A stretch of DNA of 64,000 nt from Silicimonas sp. (lineage in GTDB: Bacteria; Pseudomonadota; Alphaproteobacteria; Rhodobacterales; Rhodobacteraceae), in contig JAJDUZ010000053.1 in NCBI GenBank assembly GCA_022826385.1, positions 1 through 64,000 on the forward strand. The letters run 5' to 3'. How positions within the stretch are numbered: position 1 is the stretch's first letter; every line of letters starts with the position of its first letter. The notes beneath the pieces were generated by a model. It was not told the DNA's origin and ran no database searches. It saw nothing but the letters and a program-made list of their open reading frames with translations. The translations under genes and the position numbers were made by a program. Positions 35,284-43,283 of this stretch are shown here, one piece after another.

Positions 35284-36384
35284 ATGTTTTCAAAACTGAC
35301 AAAGCTCGCCGCGGTCACGGCCGTCGGTGCAGCGATGATGGCCGGCACGGCCTGGGCCGAGAAGGTTCTGCGCATCCAGTCGGTGCTGCCGAACACGGCT
35401 GACGAAGTCTTCATGCTGAACGAGTTCGGCAAGGACGTGGCCGCCCTGACCGGTGGTTCGCTGACGATCGAAGTTCTGCCGGCTGGTGCCGTTGTTGGCC
35501 CGCGCGACATCATGGACGCGGTTGACGCCGGTCTGGTCGAAGGCGGCTTCGCATGGACCCACTACTGGGGCGGCAAGCACGTTGCAGCCAACCTCTTTGG
35601 TGCGCCTGTTGCCGGTGCCGGTGTTGGCCTCGACAACATCGCGTTCCTGAGCTGGTTCCAGTACGGTGGTGGTCGCGAACTTTATGACCGCCTGTGGGAC
35701 GAAATGGGCGTGAACGTCAAAGGCTTCATGCTGCAGCCGGTTGGTCCGGAAGCTCTGGGCTGGTTCCCCGAGCCGATCACCTCGATGGATGACTTCCGCC
35801 AGATGCGCTTCCGCGCCCCTCCGGGCATGGTTGGCGCCGCTTACGCTGACATCGGCGTCCCGGCTGTGGCCATGGGCGGTGGTGACATCCTGCCGGCACT
35901 CGAGAAGGGCACGATCGACGCAGCTGAATGGTGCTGCCCGAAGCCTGACTCGGTCTTCGGCTTCCAGAAGGTCCTGAAGCACTACTATCTGCAGGGTCTG
36001 CACCAGGTCACCGTGAACGCGGACATGTATGTGAACCGCGACTTCTACGACAGCCTGACCGAAACCGAGCAGAAGGCTCTCGAAGTTGCGGCCAACGCCT
36101 CGCTTTCGAAGTCGCTCTCCTACCGTATCTATGAAAACGGTAAGGCTCTGAAGGACCTCACCGAGAACCACGGTGTTATCCTTGAAGACACGCCGGCTGA
36201 CTACTTCACCGAGTACTCGGCCGCTGCAAACAAGGCCCTTCAGGCCGCTGCAGACGAGAACGAGTTCTTCGCAGAAGTCTGGCAGTCGCAGAAAGACTTC
36301 GCGGCCATCGCCGTTCCGTTCTGGGCTGGTGCCCAGACCTCGAACGCGAACCTTGGTCGCGCTTTCGCGGACACTCTGAAGTAA
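35284..36384 (+). CDS. iseK: TRAP transporter solute-binding protein, candidate isethionate receptor
   Basis: A 366-residue DctP-type periplasmic protein. The signal peptide is MFSKLTKLAAVTAVGAAMM with cleavage near AWA-E. The frame extends to 35221, but the ATG at 35284 follows GGGAGGAAAACGT. The fold markers VGPRDIMDAVDAGLVEGGF, FRAPPGMVGAAYADIGVPAVAMGGGDILPALEKGTIDAAEWCCP are typical; the Arg of RFRAPP is the expected carboxylate/sulfonate anchor. It is followed by two stem-loops and the fused membrane subunit. Isethionate as ligand is inferred from the neighbouring dehydrogenase. Confidence 0.78.
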   Translation: MFSKLTKLAAVTAVGAAMMAGTAWAEKVLRIQSVLPNTADEVFMLNEFGKDVAALTGGSLTIEVLPAGAVVGPRDIMDAVDAGLVEGGFAWTHYWGGKHVAANLFGAPVAGAGVGLDNIAFLSWFQYGGGRELYDRLWDEMGVNVKGFMLQPVGPEALGWFPEPITSMDDFRQMRFRAPPGMVGAAYADIGVPAVAMGGGDILPALEKGTIDAAEWCCPKPDSVFGFQKVLKHYYLQGLHQVTVNADMYVNRDFYDSLTETEQKALEVAANASLSKSLSYRIYENGKALKDLTENHGVILEDTPADYFTEYSAAANKALQAAADENEFFAEVWQSQKDFAAIAVPFWAGAQTSNANLGRAFADTLK

Positions 36385-36394
36385 TTCAGATCAA

Positions 36395-36469
36395 GAACGG
36401 GCCCCCACACGGGGCCCGTTCGTTCTTGTTTTCCAAGCAAAACCTGCGAGTGTTTTGAAAACAAGAACG
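36395..36469 (+). promoter_or_regulatory. Two consecutive stem-loops between TRAP receptor and membrane genes
   Basis: GAACGGGCCCC/GGGGCCCGTTC (11-bp stem, 36395-36421) is followed by CGTTCTTGTTTTC/GAAAACAAGAACG (13-bp perfect arms, 36421-36433 and 36457-36469). Nested CAAAAC/GTTTTG lies inside the second loop. The two share bases at the junction, so they may be alternative structures. Likely effect: more receptor than membrane subunit. Confidence 0.65.
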
Positions 36470-36507
36470 CGGACTGAGGAGATCCGCGTCCACGGGAGGG
36501 AACGTGT

Positions 36508-38970
36508 ATGGCCGACGAACCGAATCCAGAAGACCTGGAGATCGCGGACGAGCTGATTGCGGAACGCCGCGCTGAAGCTCCCGGGGAAACACCTGAAGAC
36601 ATGACAGCCTGGCAACGTCCGATCACCGCGGTGATCGACGTGATCAACTATCGGGCGGGTCAGCTTATCGCCCTGCTGATGGTCCCGCTGATCGCGGTCG
36701 TCGTCTACGAAGTCTTCATGCGGAACTCGTTCGCCATCCTGCAGGATGCGGGCTTCGAGGATCTTGCGCGGTCGCTGGGACTTGGGCCCACGCTTTGGGT
36801 CTATGACACCAGCCGCATGGTTGCAGGTGTTCTGTTCATGGCGGCAGCCGGTTACGGCCTGATGCGCGGCGTGCATATCCGCGCCGACTTCCTTTATCGC
36901 TTCTGGTCGGACAAGACACAGGCGACGGTGGACGCGCTGCTCTACCTGTTGTTCTTCATGCCTTCGATGATCTTCTTCACGATCGTCGCATCGCAATTCT
37001 GGTGGCTGGCCTATTCCACCGGCGAGACGCTGGCGCTGGACAGTGCATGGGGTCCGCTTCTCTGGCCCGCGCGTCTGGCCATGCCGGTGGGTGGTTTCCT
37101 GCTGATGCTGCAGGGCATCCCCGAGATTTTCCGCGCCTTCCACAAGATGGGCAAAGAGCGCGAGCGTTGGTTCGTGCGCTTCCTGCCGGTCTATATCATC
37201 GGCCTGGCATGGCTGGTGCTGGCCATCTTCACGCCGGACATCGTGCCGGGCGGGGCGTGGTTCACCGAGTTGATGAGCGCGCGTCCGAACCTGGATAAGC
37301 CGACGATCGGTCTGATCATGCTGTGCGCGATGCTCTTCGTGATCTTCATCGGGTTCCCGATTGCGTTCACGCTGATCTTCCTGGCGTTCGTCTTCGGCAT
37401 CTGGGGATCGAACTTCAAGCTGACCACGCTGTTGATGACGCTGAACACGAACTCCACCATGCTGAACGACCAGCTGATGGCGGTGCCGCTCTTCGTGCTG
37501 ATGGGGATCGTCATGGAAAGTGCGGGTCTGATGGAGCGGCTCTTTGCGTCGATCCAGATGATCATGGCGCGGGTGCGCGGTGCGTTGTTCATCGCGGTGC
37601 TGATCGTGTCGACCATCTTCGCCGCCGCGACCGGTATCGTCGGCGCGTCGGTGACGCTGCTGGGCATCATGGCAGGCGCCACGATGAGCCGGTCGGGCTA
37701 TAACGTGAAACTGGCGGCCGGTACGATCACCGCAGGCGGGACGCTGGGCATTCTGATCCCGCCCTCGATCATGCTGATCGTGATGGGGCCGGTGCTGGAA
37801 GTGTCGACGCTTGACCTCTTCCGGGGCGCGTTCATTCCGGGGGCTTTGCTGGCGTCTCTCTACCTGATCTATACGCTGGGACGGTGCTGGCTTGATCCAA
37901 GCCTTGGTCCGATCCTGTCGGAAGAGGATCAGCCCGAGACATCAAAGTTCTACGGGGCCGAAGTGGCGTTGATCTGTCTGGGCATCCTGACCGTCTGCCG
38001 GGTCTTCGGGCTTGGGCTGGGCGGCGCGTTCGGTGGTCTTCTGCCATTCGGTGGTCTGATCGTGCTGATCGTGACCGTTGCGCTGGCTTATGCCGCGTAT
38101 CGCAATCTCAGCATTCTGCGGATCGTTCTGCCGATTGCGGTTCTGTTCCACCTGTATCTGGCCGCCACGACGCTGGCCGGTGGGCTGTCGGTTTGGGCCA
38201 TCGTATTCTCGCTATTCATCCTGCTGCTCGCGTTCCTCGCGCGCCCGATCTATGGCAAGGATGCGGACGAGAGCTTCTATTTCTCAGACCTCTGGGACGA
38301 GTTCTTTGCAGGCCTCATGCCGCCGACCATCCTGATCTCCTTCGCGCTGGGCTCGATCCTTCTGGGCTTCGCGACGCCTGCGGAAGCCGCGGCCATGGGG
38401 GCCTTCGGTGCGATCCTGCTGTCGATCGGCTATCGGAAGTTCACCATTCCGGGCTTCTTCGACAGCCTGATCAAGGCGCTTGAAATCACCGTTCTGATCA
38501 TGTTCCTCGTCGCCGCCTCGAACTTCTTCGGCGCACAGTTCAGCGCCTTGGGCACGCCGCGGATGATGACCGAGATCCTCTTGGGCCTCGATATGGCGCC
38601 GTTCATGGTGCTGCTTCTGGTCATGGCGCTGATCTTCCTGCTGGGCTGGCCACTGGAATGGGTGCCAATCGTGTTGATCGTGGTGCCGATCCTGTTGCCG
38701 ACCGTTCAGGCGTTGGAGATCCACGGGCTCAGCCGGTATGACCTGATGGTCTGGTTCGGGATCCTTGTGGCGGTGAACCTGCAAACGGCGTGGCTCAGTC
38801 CGCCTGTGGCGCTCTCGGCCTATTTCCTGAAAGGGGTGGTGCCGAATTGGGATCTTAAGGACATCTATCTGGGTATGATGCAGTTCATGCTGGTGCAGCT
38901 CTTCGGACTGATCCTGCTGCTGATCTTCCCGCAACTGGTCCTGTGGCTGCCCAAGGTCATGGGCGGCTAG
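36508..38970 (+). CDS. iseLM: Fused TRAP transporter small and large membrane subunits (DctQ-DctM)
   Basis: An 820-residue inner-membrane protein. Residues ~40-245 are a DctQ-like module with about four membrane segments. From ~265 onward lies a DctM module with about twelve or more segments, including DQLMAVPLFVLMGIVMESAGLMERLF, GIVGASVTLLGIMAGATMSRSGYNVKLAAGTITAGGTLGILIPPSIMLIV and the C-terminal NLQTAWLSPPVALSAYFLKG. Fusion of the two subunits is common in TRAP systems. The N-terminal ~35 residues are acidic and predicted cytoplasmic. GGGAGGGAACGT precedes the start. It works with the receptor at 35284; isethionate uptake is inferred. Confidence 0.85.
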   Translation: MADEPNPEDLEIADELIAERRAEAPGETPEDMTAWQRPITAVIDVINYRAGQLIALLMVPLIAVVVYEVFMRNSFAILQDAGFEDLARSLGLGPTLWVYDTSRMVAGVLFMAAAGYGLMRGVHIRADFLYRFWSDKTQATVDALLYLLFFMPSMIFFTIVASQFWWLAYSTGETLALDSAWGPLLWPARLAMPVGGFLLMLQGIPEIFRAFHKMGKERERWFVRFLPVYIIGLAWLVLAIFTPDIVPGGAWFTELMSARPNLDKPTIGLIMLCAMLFVIFIGFPIAFTLIFLAFVFGIWGSNFKLTTLLMTLNTNSTMLNDQLMAVPLFVLMGIVMESAGLMERLFASIQMIMARVRGALFIAVLIVSTIFAAATGIVGASVTLLGIMAGATMSRSGYNVKLAAGTITAGGTLGILIPPSIMLIVMGPVLEVSTLDLFRGAFIPGALLASLYLIYTLGRCWLDPSLGPILSEEDQPETSKFYGAEVALICLGILTVCRVFGLGLGGAFGGLLPFGGLIVLIVTVALAYAAYRNLSILRIVLPIAVLFHLYLAATTLAGGLSVWAIVFSLFILLLAFLARPIYGKDADESFYFSDLWDEFFAGLMPPTILISFALGSILLGFATPAEAAAMGAFGAILLSIGYRKFTIPGFFDSLIKALEITVLIMFLVAASNFFGAQFSALGTPRMMTEILLGLDMAPFMVLLLVMALIFLLGWPLEWVPIVLIVVPILLPTVQALEIHGLSRYDLMVWFGILVAVNLQTAWLSPPVALSAYFLKGVVPNWDLKDIYLGMMQFMLVQLFGLILLLIFPQLVLWLPKVMGG

Positions 38971-39005
38971 GCCAACGGGTCCCGGGGGTATCGTATCCGG
39001 GGCCC

Positions 39006-39021
39006 GATTTTGGAAAATCGT
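39006..39021. terminator. Hairpin after the TRAP genes
   Basis: CGATTTT-GG-AAAATCG is a perfect 7-bp stem 35 bases past the TRAP gene stop. It resembles the AT-rich hairpins at other gene ends in this window. No long T-run follows. Confidence 0.45.
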
Positions 39022-39062
39022 CAAACGCTGCTAGTCTTTCCCCACTTTGCTGGGGGAAGATA

Positions 39063-39701
39063 ATGTCATTGAAGATCATAGGTCCGGGTTTTGGCCGGAC
39101 CGGAACCAAGTCTTTGAAGGAAGCCTTGGAGGTTCTGGGCTTCGGCCCGTGTCACCACATGTACGAGGTGCTCGACAACCACGAGACGCAGGTGCCGCAC
39201 TGGCAGGCCGTTGCGCGTGGTGAGAGCCCGGACTGGTCGGCGGTGTTCGACGGCTATGGATCGCAGGTCGATTGGCCGGGCGCGAATGTCTGGCGCGAGA
39301 CGATGGAGGCCTTTCCGGACGCCAAGGTGGTGCTTTCGGTCCGGCCGCCCGAGAAGTGGTGGGCCAGTTTCGACAAGACCATCGGCAAGCTGACGGATCG
39401 TTATCCAAGCATGGAGTTGCCGCCGCATATCCGCGAGATCCTCGATATGAACCTGGCCTTGATCGGCGAAGGTGTTTTCAACGGACAGTATCGCGACAAG
39501 GACGTTGCCATCGCGGCGTTTGAGCAGCGCAAGGCCGAGGTTGAAGCGGGCGTTCCGGCTGATCGGTTGTTGGTCTTCGATGTCGCCCAAGGCTGGGAGC
39601 CGCTCTGCGCTTTCCTTGGCGTCGATGTGCCGGACATGCCGTTCCCGCATCACAATCTGCGGGCCGATTTCTGGGAGGTTCTGGGCGGCGAGCCCGACTG
39701 A
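39063..39701 (+). CDS. Sulfotransferase family protein (Sulfotransfer_4 type)
   Basis: A 212-residue protein from the ATG at 39063, preceded by GGGGGAAG; the longer frame from 38943 reads through the TRAP gene end. The PAPS 5'-phosphosulfate loop is GPGFGRTGTKSLKEAL (residues ~7-22). A 3'-phosphate-binding segment (KVVLSVRPPEKWWASF) follows at about 95. Family members transfer sulfuryl groups from PAPS to an alcohol or amine acceptor, although many bacterial members are untested. Convergent with the next gene, whose stop lies 4 bases away. A link with the sulfonate modules is possible but unsupported. Confidence 0.85.
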   Translation: MSLKIIGPGFGRTGTKSLKEALEVLGFGPCHHMYEVLDNHETQVPHWQAVARGESPDWSAVFDGYGSQVDWPGANVWRETMEAFPDAKVVLSVRPPEKWWASFDKTIGKLTDRYPSMELPPHIREILDMNLALIGEGVFNGQYRDKDVAIAAFEQRKAEVEAGVPADRLLVFDVAQGWEPLCAFLGVDVPDMPFPHHNLRADFWEVLGGEPD

Positions 39702-39705
39702 GCCG

Positions 39706-40956
39706 TCAGGCCGCGGTCGAGTGCCATGATGCCACGTCATCTGCGTCGCGCCATGGCCGGTCGAACGGGTTGCCGATCACCAGAGGCGGATCGTCTGGTG
39801 TCGGGGCCTCGATCCGGCGCATCAGGCGTAGCTTGGCGAAGAACTTCTCGCGGTCGCCGCGATCCTGTTCCAGCGCCTCGTGCGCGATCATGTCCAATGT
39901 CCAGCGGTCGGTGGTCAGAAGCCATGCCTGATCTAGCATGTGATGCGCGCGGGCAGGGTCGTCGCGATACCGCCCGGCCAGAAGCAGCATCCTGAGGGCG
40001 CGTTCGTTCTGCGCCCGGCGCGCCTTGGCGACAAAGATTTCGGCTAGACGCTCAAGTTCGGCACGTTCGCCGCGAAACCACGCGTCGCGGCTGCGGCTTG
40101 GTGCCGTCGTGGGCTGGAACACGGTACGCCCAAGCATCGCGTGGGCCCAATCGCGCTCGGCCTCCAGTGCGCTGGCAACGGCTTCGACAGTTTCTGTCGG
40201 CAAGGTGAAGCTCTGGCCCGGTAGTTGCGCATCCCGAACCAGATCGAAACTGCGAAGCGGATTGTGCCGCGCTTCGATGAAAGGCGGAACGCAAGTGTTC
40301 ATATGCGCGTACAGAATGGTCGAGCGGTCGGAGGCGCTCGCGTTGACCCAATTGGCCGGGGGCATGTGGGTGGCAAGTCCAAGAGCGCTCGAGATGTCGG
40401 ACATGATACTGTCCAACGGATAGGCGCGCAGGTCGATGTCCCGGCGCGGCAAGAGCCGCAGCCAAGGATCGAAGCGGGCCGCATAACGGGGCAGGGGCGG
40501 TGCGTCGAACACATCGTCCAGACACCGCCCTTCCCATTTCGTGCCTTGCTGGGCTGCCGAGGTCATCCAGTCCAACGGGTCGCGCAGATACCCTATGACC
40601 CGGACGCGATCCACGTGGCGATAGAGGAACAGCAGGAACCGTTCGACCTCGCGGTGGCGGAAGCGGGACAGTTCCTCGGCACTGACAAGAATGTCGAGCG
40701 CCGTGCCTTTGATCTCGGCCTCAAGCTCGGCCTGTATTCTGGTGCGGTGCCGCATAGCGGCGTCGTCGTCTTTCCACGCCAGCCCGGCCAGGCGCAACGC
40801 GTCGTCCTTCTCCCAAAATGCAAGGCAAAGCCGCTCGCCATGGTTCGGGTCGCCGCCAAGGTAGTGGATGCCCTGATCGGCCAGCACCTGACGTGACGCG
40901 GCACACCGGTTCTGGATCGCCGTGTGAATGCCGATGTGAACGAAAGCGGTCCGCAT
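39706..40956 (-). CDS. Sulfotransferase-like protein with degenerate P-loop
   Basis: A 416-residue protein. The N-terminus AFVHIGIHTAIQNRCAASRQVLADQGIHYLGGD aligns in style with the PAPS-binding loop of bacterial sulfotransferases (VHIGxxKTGTTxxQ), but the Lys/Thr/Gly residues are absent. A later segment, RVRVIGYLRDPLDWMTSAAQQ, resembles the 3'-phosphate-binding strand and helix, so the fold is probably that of a sulfotransferase. The C-terminal 120 residues are helical with Arg/Asp-rich repeats. Catalysis with PAPS looks unlikely. I do not recognise a named family. It is convergent with an apparently intact sulfotransferase gene. Confidence 0.6.
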   Translation of the reverse strand: MRTAFVHIGIHTAIQNRCAASRQVLADQGIHYLGGDPNHGERLCLAFWEKDDALRLAGLAWKDDDAAMRHRTRIQAELEAEIKGTALDILVSAEELSRFRHREVERFLLFLYRHVDRVRVIGYLRDPLDWMTSAAQQGTKWEGRCLDDVFDAPPLPRYAARFDPWLRLLPRRDIDLRAYPLDSIMSDISSALGLATHMPPANWVNASASDRSTILYAHMNTCVPPFIEARHNPLRSFDLVRDAQLPGQSFTLPTETVEAVASALEAERDWAHAMLGRTVFQPTTAPSRSRDAWFRGERAELERLAEIFVAKARRAQNERALRMLLLAGRYRDDPARAHHMLDQAWLLTTDRWTLDMIAHEALEQDRGDREKFFAKLRLMRRIEAPTPDDPPLVIGNPFDRPWRDADDVASWHSTAA

Positions 40957-41082
40957 CTTGTCGTGTCCCTGTGCGTTAGCGGGCGTTGAACGACAGGGGC
41001 GCTAAGAAACAGTTAACAAGTGCGGGAATGGCGAGGGGTCCTGCGAGACCTGGCGGCGATGCCGCGGGGCGCAGATAGACCA

Positions 41083-41111
41083 AGGGTTGCCGCGTTCAAC
41101 ACGGCAACCCT
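41083..41111 (-). terminator. Terminator-like stem-loop after comE
   Basis: AGGGTTGCCG/CGGCAACCCT, a 10-bp perfect stem with a 9-base loop, lies 26 bases past the comE stop and probably ends the sulfonate operon. Only a short TTGG follows on the minus strand. Confidence 0.65.
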
Positions 41112-41136
41112 GTTCGTGGCGCGTCTTGGTCTTTCT

Positions 41137-41691
41137 TCAGGCCGACACGGCTTTCATGAACCGGTCCCGAATGACCACCGGGTCCATGGTGATGACCGGG
41201 TTCTTGGCGTTGCCGCTGTCGCACTTGACGATCATCACGGTCATCTTGCCGCTTTCCAAGGCGGCTGTCAGCGCCTTGCCGGTATCGACATCCTGCACTT
41301 CGACCACGTTCTCGCAGCCGGCGGCGCGCGCCATGCCAGCCAGATCGGTCTTCTTGCCGGTATAGGTCGGCTGGTCCCCGGTCGAGCCGTAGGAGCCGTT
41401 GTCAATGATCATCAGGATATAGTTGTCCGCGACGTTGTTGCCGATGGTCGGCAGGGTGCCGAGGTTGGTCAGGACCGAGCCGTCGCCATCAATCACGATC
41501 ACCGGCTTGGGCTGCGCCAAAGCAAGGCCAAGACCGATGGACGAGGCAAGCCCCATCGTGCCGAGCATATAGAAGTTGGTCGGCTGGTCATCGATCGCGT
41601 GCAGTTCTTGGGACGGGATCCCGATGTTACAAACCACAAGCTGGTCCCGCAGGATCGGGGCAATCTCTTTCAGGATTTCAGAACGGATCAT
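41137..41691 (-). CDS. comE: Sulfopyruvate decarboxylase, beta (TPP-domain) subunit
   Basis: A 184-residue protein matching the C-terminal, thiamine-diphosphate-binding half of sulfopyruvate/phosphonopyruvate decarboxylases. The TPP motif IDGDGSVLTNLGTLPTIGNN...DNGSYGSTGDQ is intact. With ComD it decarboxylates 3-sulfopyruvate to sulfoacetaldehyde in the cytoplasm. The ATG at 41691 overlaps the comD stop (ATGA); the longer frame to 41751 is inside comD. A phosphonopyruvate substrate is possible by homology, but the HpsN gene in the same operon favours sulfopyruvate. Confidence 0.85.
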   Translation of the reverse strand: MIRSEILKEIAPILRDQLVVCNIGIPSQELHAIDDQPTNFYMLGTMGLASSIGLGLALAQPKPVIVIDGDGSVLTNLGTLPTIGNNVADNYILMIIDNGSYGSTGDQPTYTGKKTDLAGMARAAGCENVVEVQDVDTGKALTAALESGKMTVMIVKCDSGNAKNPVITMDPVVIRDRFMKAVSA

Positions 41692-42194
41692 TGGTCGCCA
41701 TAGCCTCCCCAGAAGTTGGCGTCGGTGAGGATCGCCACGGGTTTGTTGCACATGAAGGTATAGTCGAGGATCATTGGCAGTTCCTCGGCATCAGCCTGCT
41801 TGTGGAAGTGGTAGGTTGGGATGTTCATCTGGGCCAAAAGCGCCTTGGTGTACACCGCCATTTCAACCTGGCAGGCCACCGGTTCGCGCAGCTCGCCCCG
41901 ATACGAGATCAGCATCGGCAGCGGCATCCGGTAGTACTGGATCAGCGTCGCCAGCGTGTTGATCGTGACACCGATGGCGGTGTTCTGCATGATGATCGCG
42001 GGCCGCTTGCCACCCATCCATGCCCCGGCGCAGAGGCCCATGCCCTCGTCTTCCTTGTTCGAAGGAATGTGAAAGATATCAGGGTGTTGGTCGATCTCGT
42101 CGATGACCCCCGCCAGTTGTTTGCAAGGGACGGTCGTGACGAAGCTGATGCCAGCATTCACGAGATCCTCGGTGATTTTCTTGTCGATGCTCAT
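41688..42194 (-). CDS. comD: Sulfopyruvate decarboxylase, alpha subunit
   Basis: A 168-residue protein matching the N-terminal, pyrimidine-binding half of the same decarboxylase. The blocks GISFVTTVPCKQLAGVID, PSNKEDEGMGLCAGAWMGGKRP (with the catalytic Glu of the EDEG motif) and QNTAIGVTINTLATL are present. It overlaps comE by 4 bp and starts 9 bp after the dehydrogenase gene at 42204. The two-gene arrangement matches ComDE of sulfolactate-degrading Roseobacters such as Roseovarius nubinhibens. Confidence 0.85.
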   Translation of the reverse strand: MSIDKKITEDLVNAGISFVTTVPCKQLAGVIDEIDQHPDIFHIPSNKEDEGMGLCAGAWMGGKRPAIIMQNTAIGVTINTLATLIQYYRMPLPMLISYRGELREPVACQVEMAVYTKALLAQMNIPTYHFHKQADAEELPMILDYTFMCNKPVAILTDANFWGGYGDQ

Positions 42195-42203
42195 CTCTGA
42201 TCC

Positions 42204-43169
42204 TTAAGGTACGAGAACGATTTTCGGCGCGGCCACCTTGCCCGCGCGGATGTCTTCGAAAGCCCGGTGCCCGTCTGACAACGGCCGTTCTTCCGTCCAG
42301 TCCAGCGCGCCAAGCGAGCCGTCGAAGATCGCGGCCGCCGTGTCGCGGAAGTCCTGATAGGTATAGGCATAGGTGCCGATAAAGGTGACCTCGTGCAGCG
42401 TGAACCGCCGCACATCAAGGCCGGGTTCGCCGCCGCCCAGACCGATATGCATGATGACGCCGCCCGGAACGACCGCCTGCGAGGCTGTCTCGCGGGTGGC
42501 GGTATAGCCGACGGCATCGATCACCAGATCATAGCTGTCGGGGGCGTCAAGCTCGGCCAGTACGTTGAAGCCGCAGGTCTTGGTCAGATAGCTTTGCCGC
42601 AACGCGTTCGGTTCGGTCACCGTAATGTCGGTGATGCCCATTGCCGCCGCCGAAAGTGCAGAGCCGACGCCGATCGGTCCACCGCCAATCACCAGGGTTT
42701 TCGGGTTCTTGATCCAGCCCACGTCCAGCCCCATGCGCACCGCGTGCCAACCACAGGCCAGCGGCTCGGCCAAGGCGGCCTTTGCCGGGTCGACCCCGTC
42801 CGGCACCGGGATCAGGTTTTCGCCCCGCATGGTGGCCTGCTCGGCAAAACTGCCCTGGCGCGGCGGGATCGACATCATCGAGCGGTTCCGGTCGAGGTTC
42901 TCGCGCCCGGCCTTGCATTCGCGGCTGGTGCCGTCGACGACCATGGGGTTGATCGTGACGCGCTGGCCATCTTGCGTGACGCCACAGGCTTCGTGGCCAA
43001 GGATCAGCGGCGGATTGCGGCGCGGATCGTGGCCCAGATAGGCGTGCATGTCCGACCCGCAGATGCCGACCCGTTCGATTGTGATCAGCGCATCGCCGTC
43101 GTGCGGCGAGGGATCGTCGAACTCTTTGTATTCAAGCTGTTCGGGGCCTGTGTAAACGAGAGCCTTCAT
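42204..43169 (-). CDS. Zinc-type medium-chain alcohol dehydrogenase of the sulfonate operon
   Basis: A 321-residue MDR dehydrogenase. Catalytic-zinc motifs GICGSDMHAY and ILGHEACG are present, as is an NAD-binding motif VIGGGPIGVGSALSAAAMG. The structural-zinc lobe, normally four Cys, reads GTSRECKAGRENLDRNR and keeps only one, so this zinc is probably lost. Position between hpsN and comDE suggests a dihydroxypropanesulfonate 2-dehydrogenase (HpsO/HpsP role, needed to interconvert the enantiomers) or an oxidation of sulfolactate to sulfopyruvate. The second would make the operon a complete route to sulfoacetaldehyde. Sequence alone does not decide. Confidence 0.78.
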   Translation of the reverse strand: MKALVYTGPEQLEYKEFDDPSPHDGDALITIERVGICGSDMHAYLGHDPRRNPPLILGHEACGVTQDGQRVTINPMVVDGTSRECKAGRENLDRNRSMMSIPPRQGSFAEQATMRGENLIPVPDGVDPAKAALAEPLACGWHAVRMGLDVGWIKNPKTLVIGGGPIGVGSALSAAAMGITDITVTEPNALRQSYLTKTCGFNVLAELDAPDSYDLVIDAVGYTATRETASQAVVPGGVIMHIGLGGGEPGLDVRRFTLHEVTFIGTYAYTYQDFRDTAAAIFDGSLGALDWTEERPLSDGHRAFEDIRAGKVAAPKIVLVP

Positions 43170-43186
43170 GTTTTCTTCACTCCTTT

Positions 43187-43214
43187 GGGGGAGAGGGGAG
43201 TGGGGGTGAGGGGG
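43187..43214 (+). other. Canonical G-quadruplex motif
   Basis: Four G-runs of 5, 4, 5 and 5 bases are separated by three 3-base loops (AGA, AGT, TGA). It lies in the 114-bp gap between hpsN and the next dehydrogenase gene, on the strand opposite the transcript, so the mRNA carries the C-rich copy. Shorter G-runs continue to about 43240. Confidence 0.7.
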
Positions 43215-43283
43215 CCACCCGGTGAGGGTGTGGGAGAGGGGCTGGACCCCTCGTCCTCGCGCTGCCGCCGTACCCCGCTTCGA

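Noticed and set aside
35284-38970. C4-dicarboxylate TRAP transporter (DctPQM)
   Set aside because: The family fits but the substrate does not follow: the genes are linked to a GMC dehydrogenase and an IclR regulator in the isethionate layout, and no dicarboxylate gene is near.
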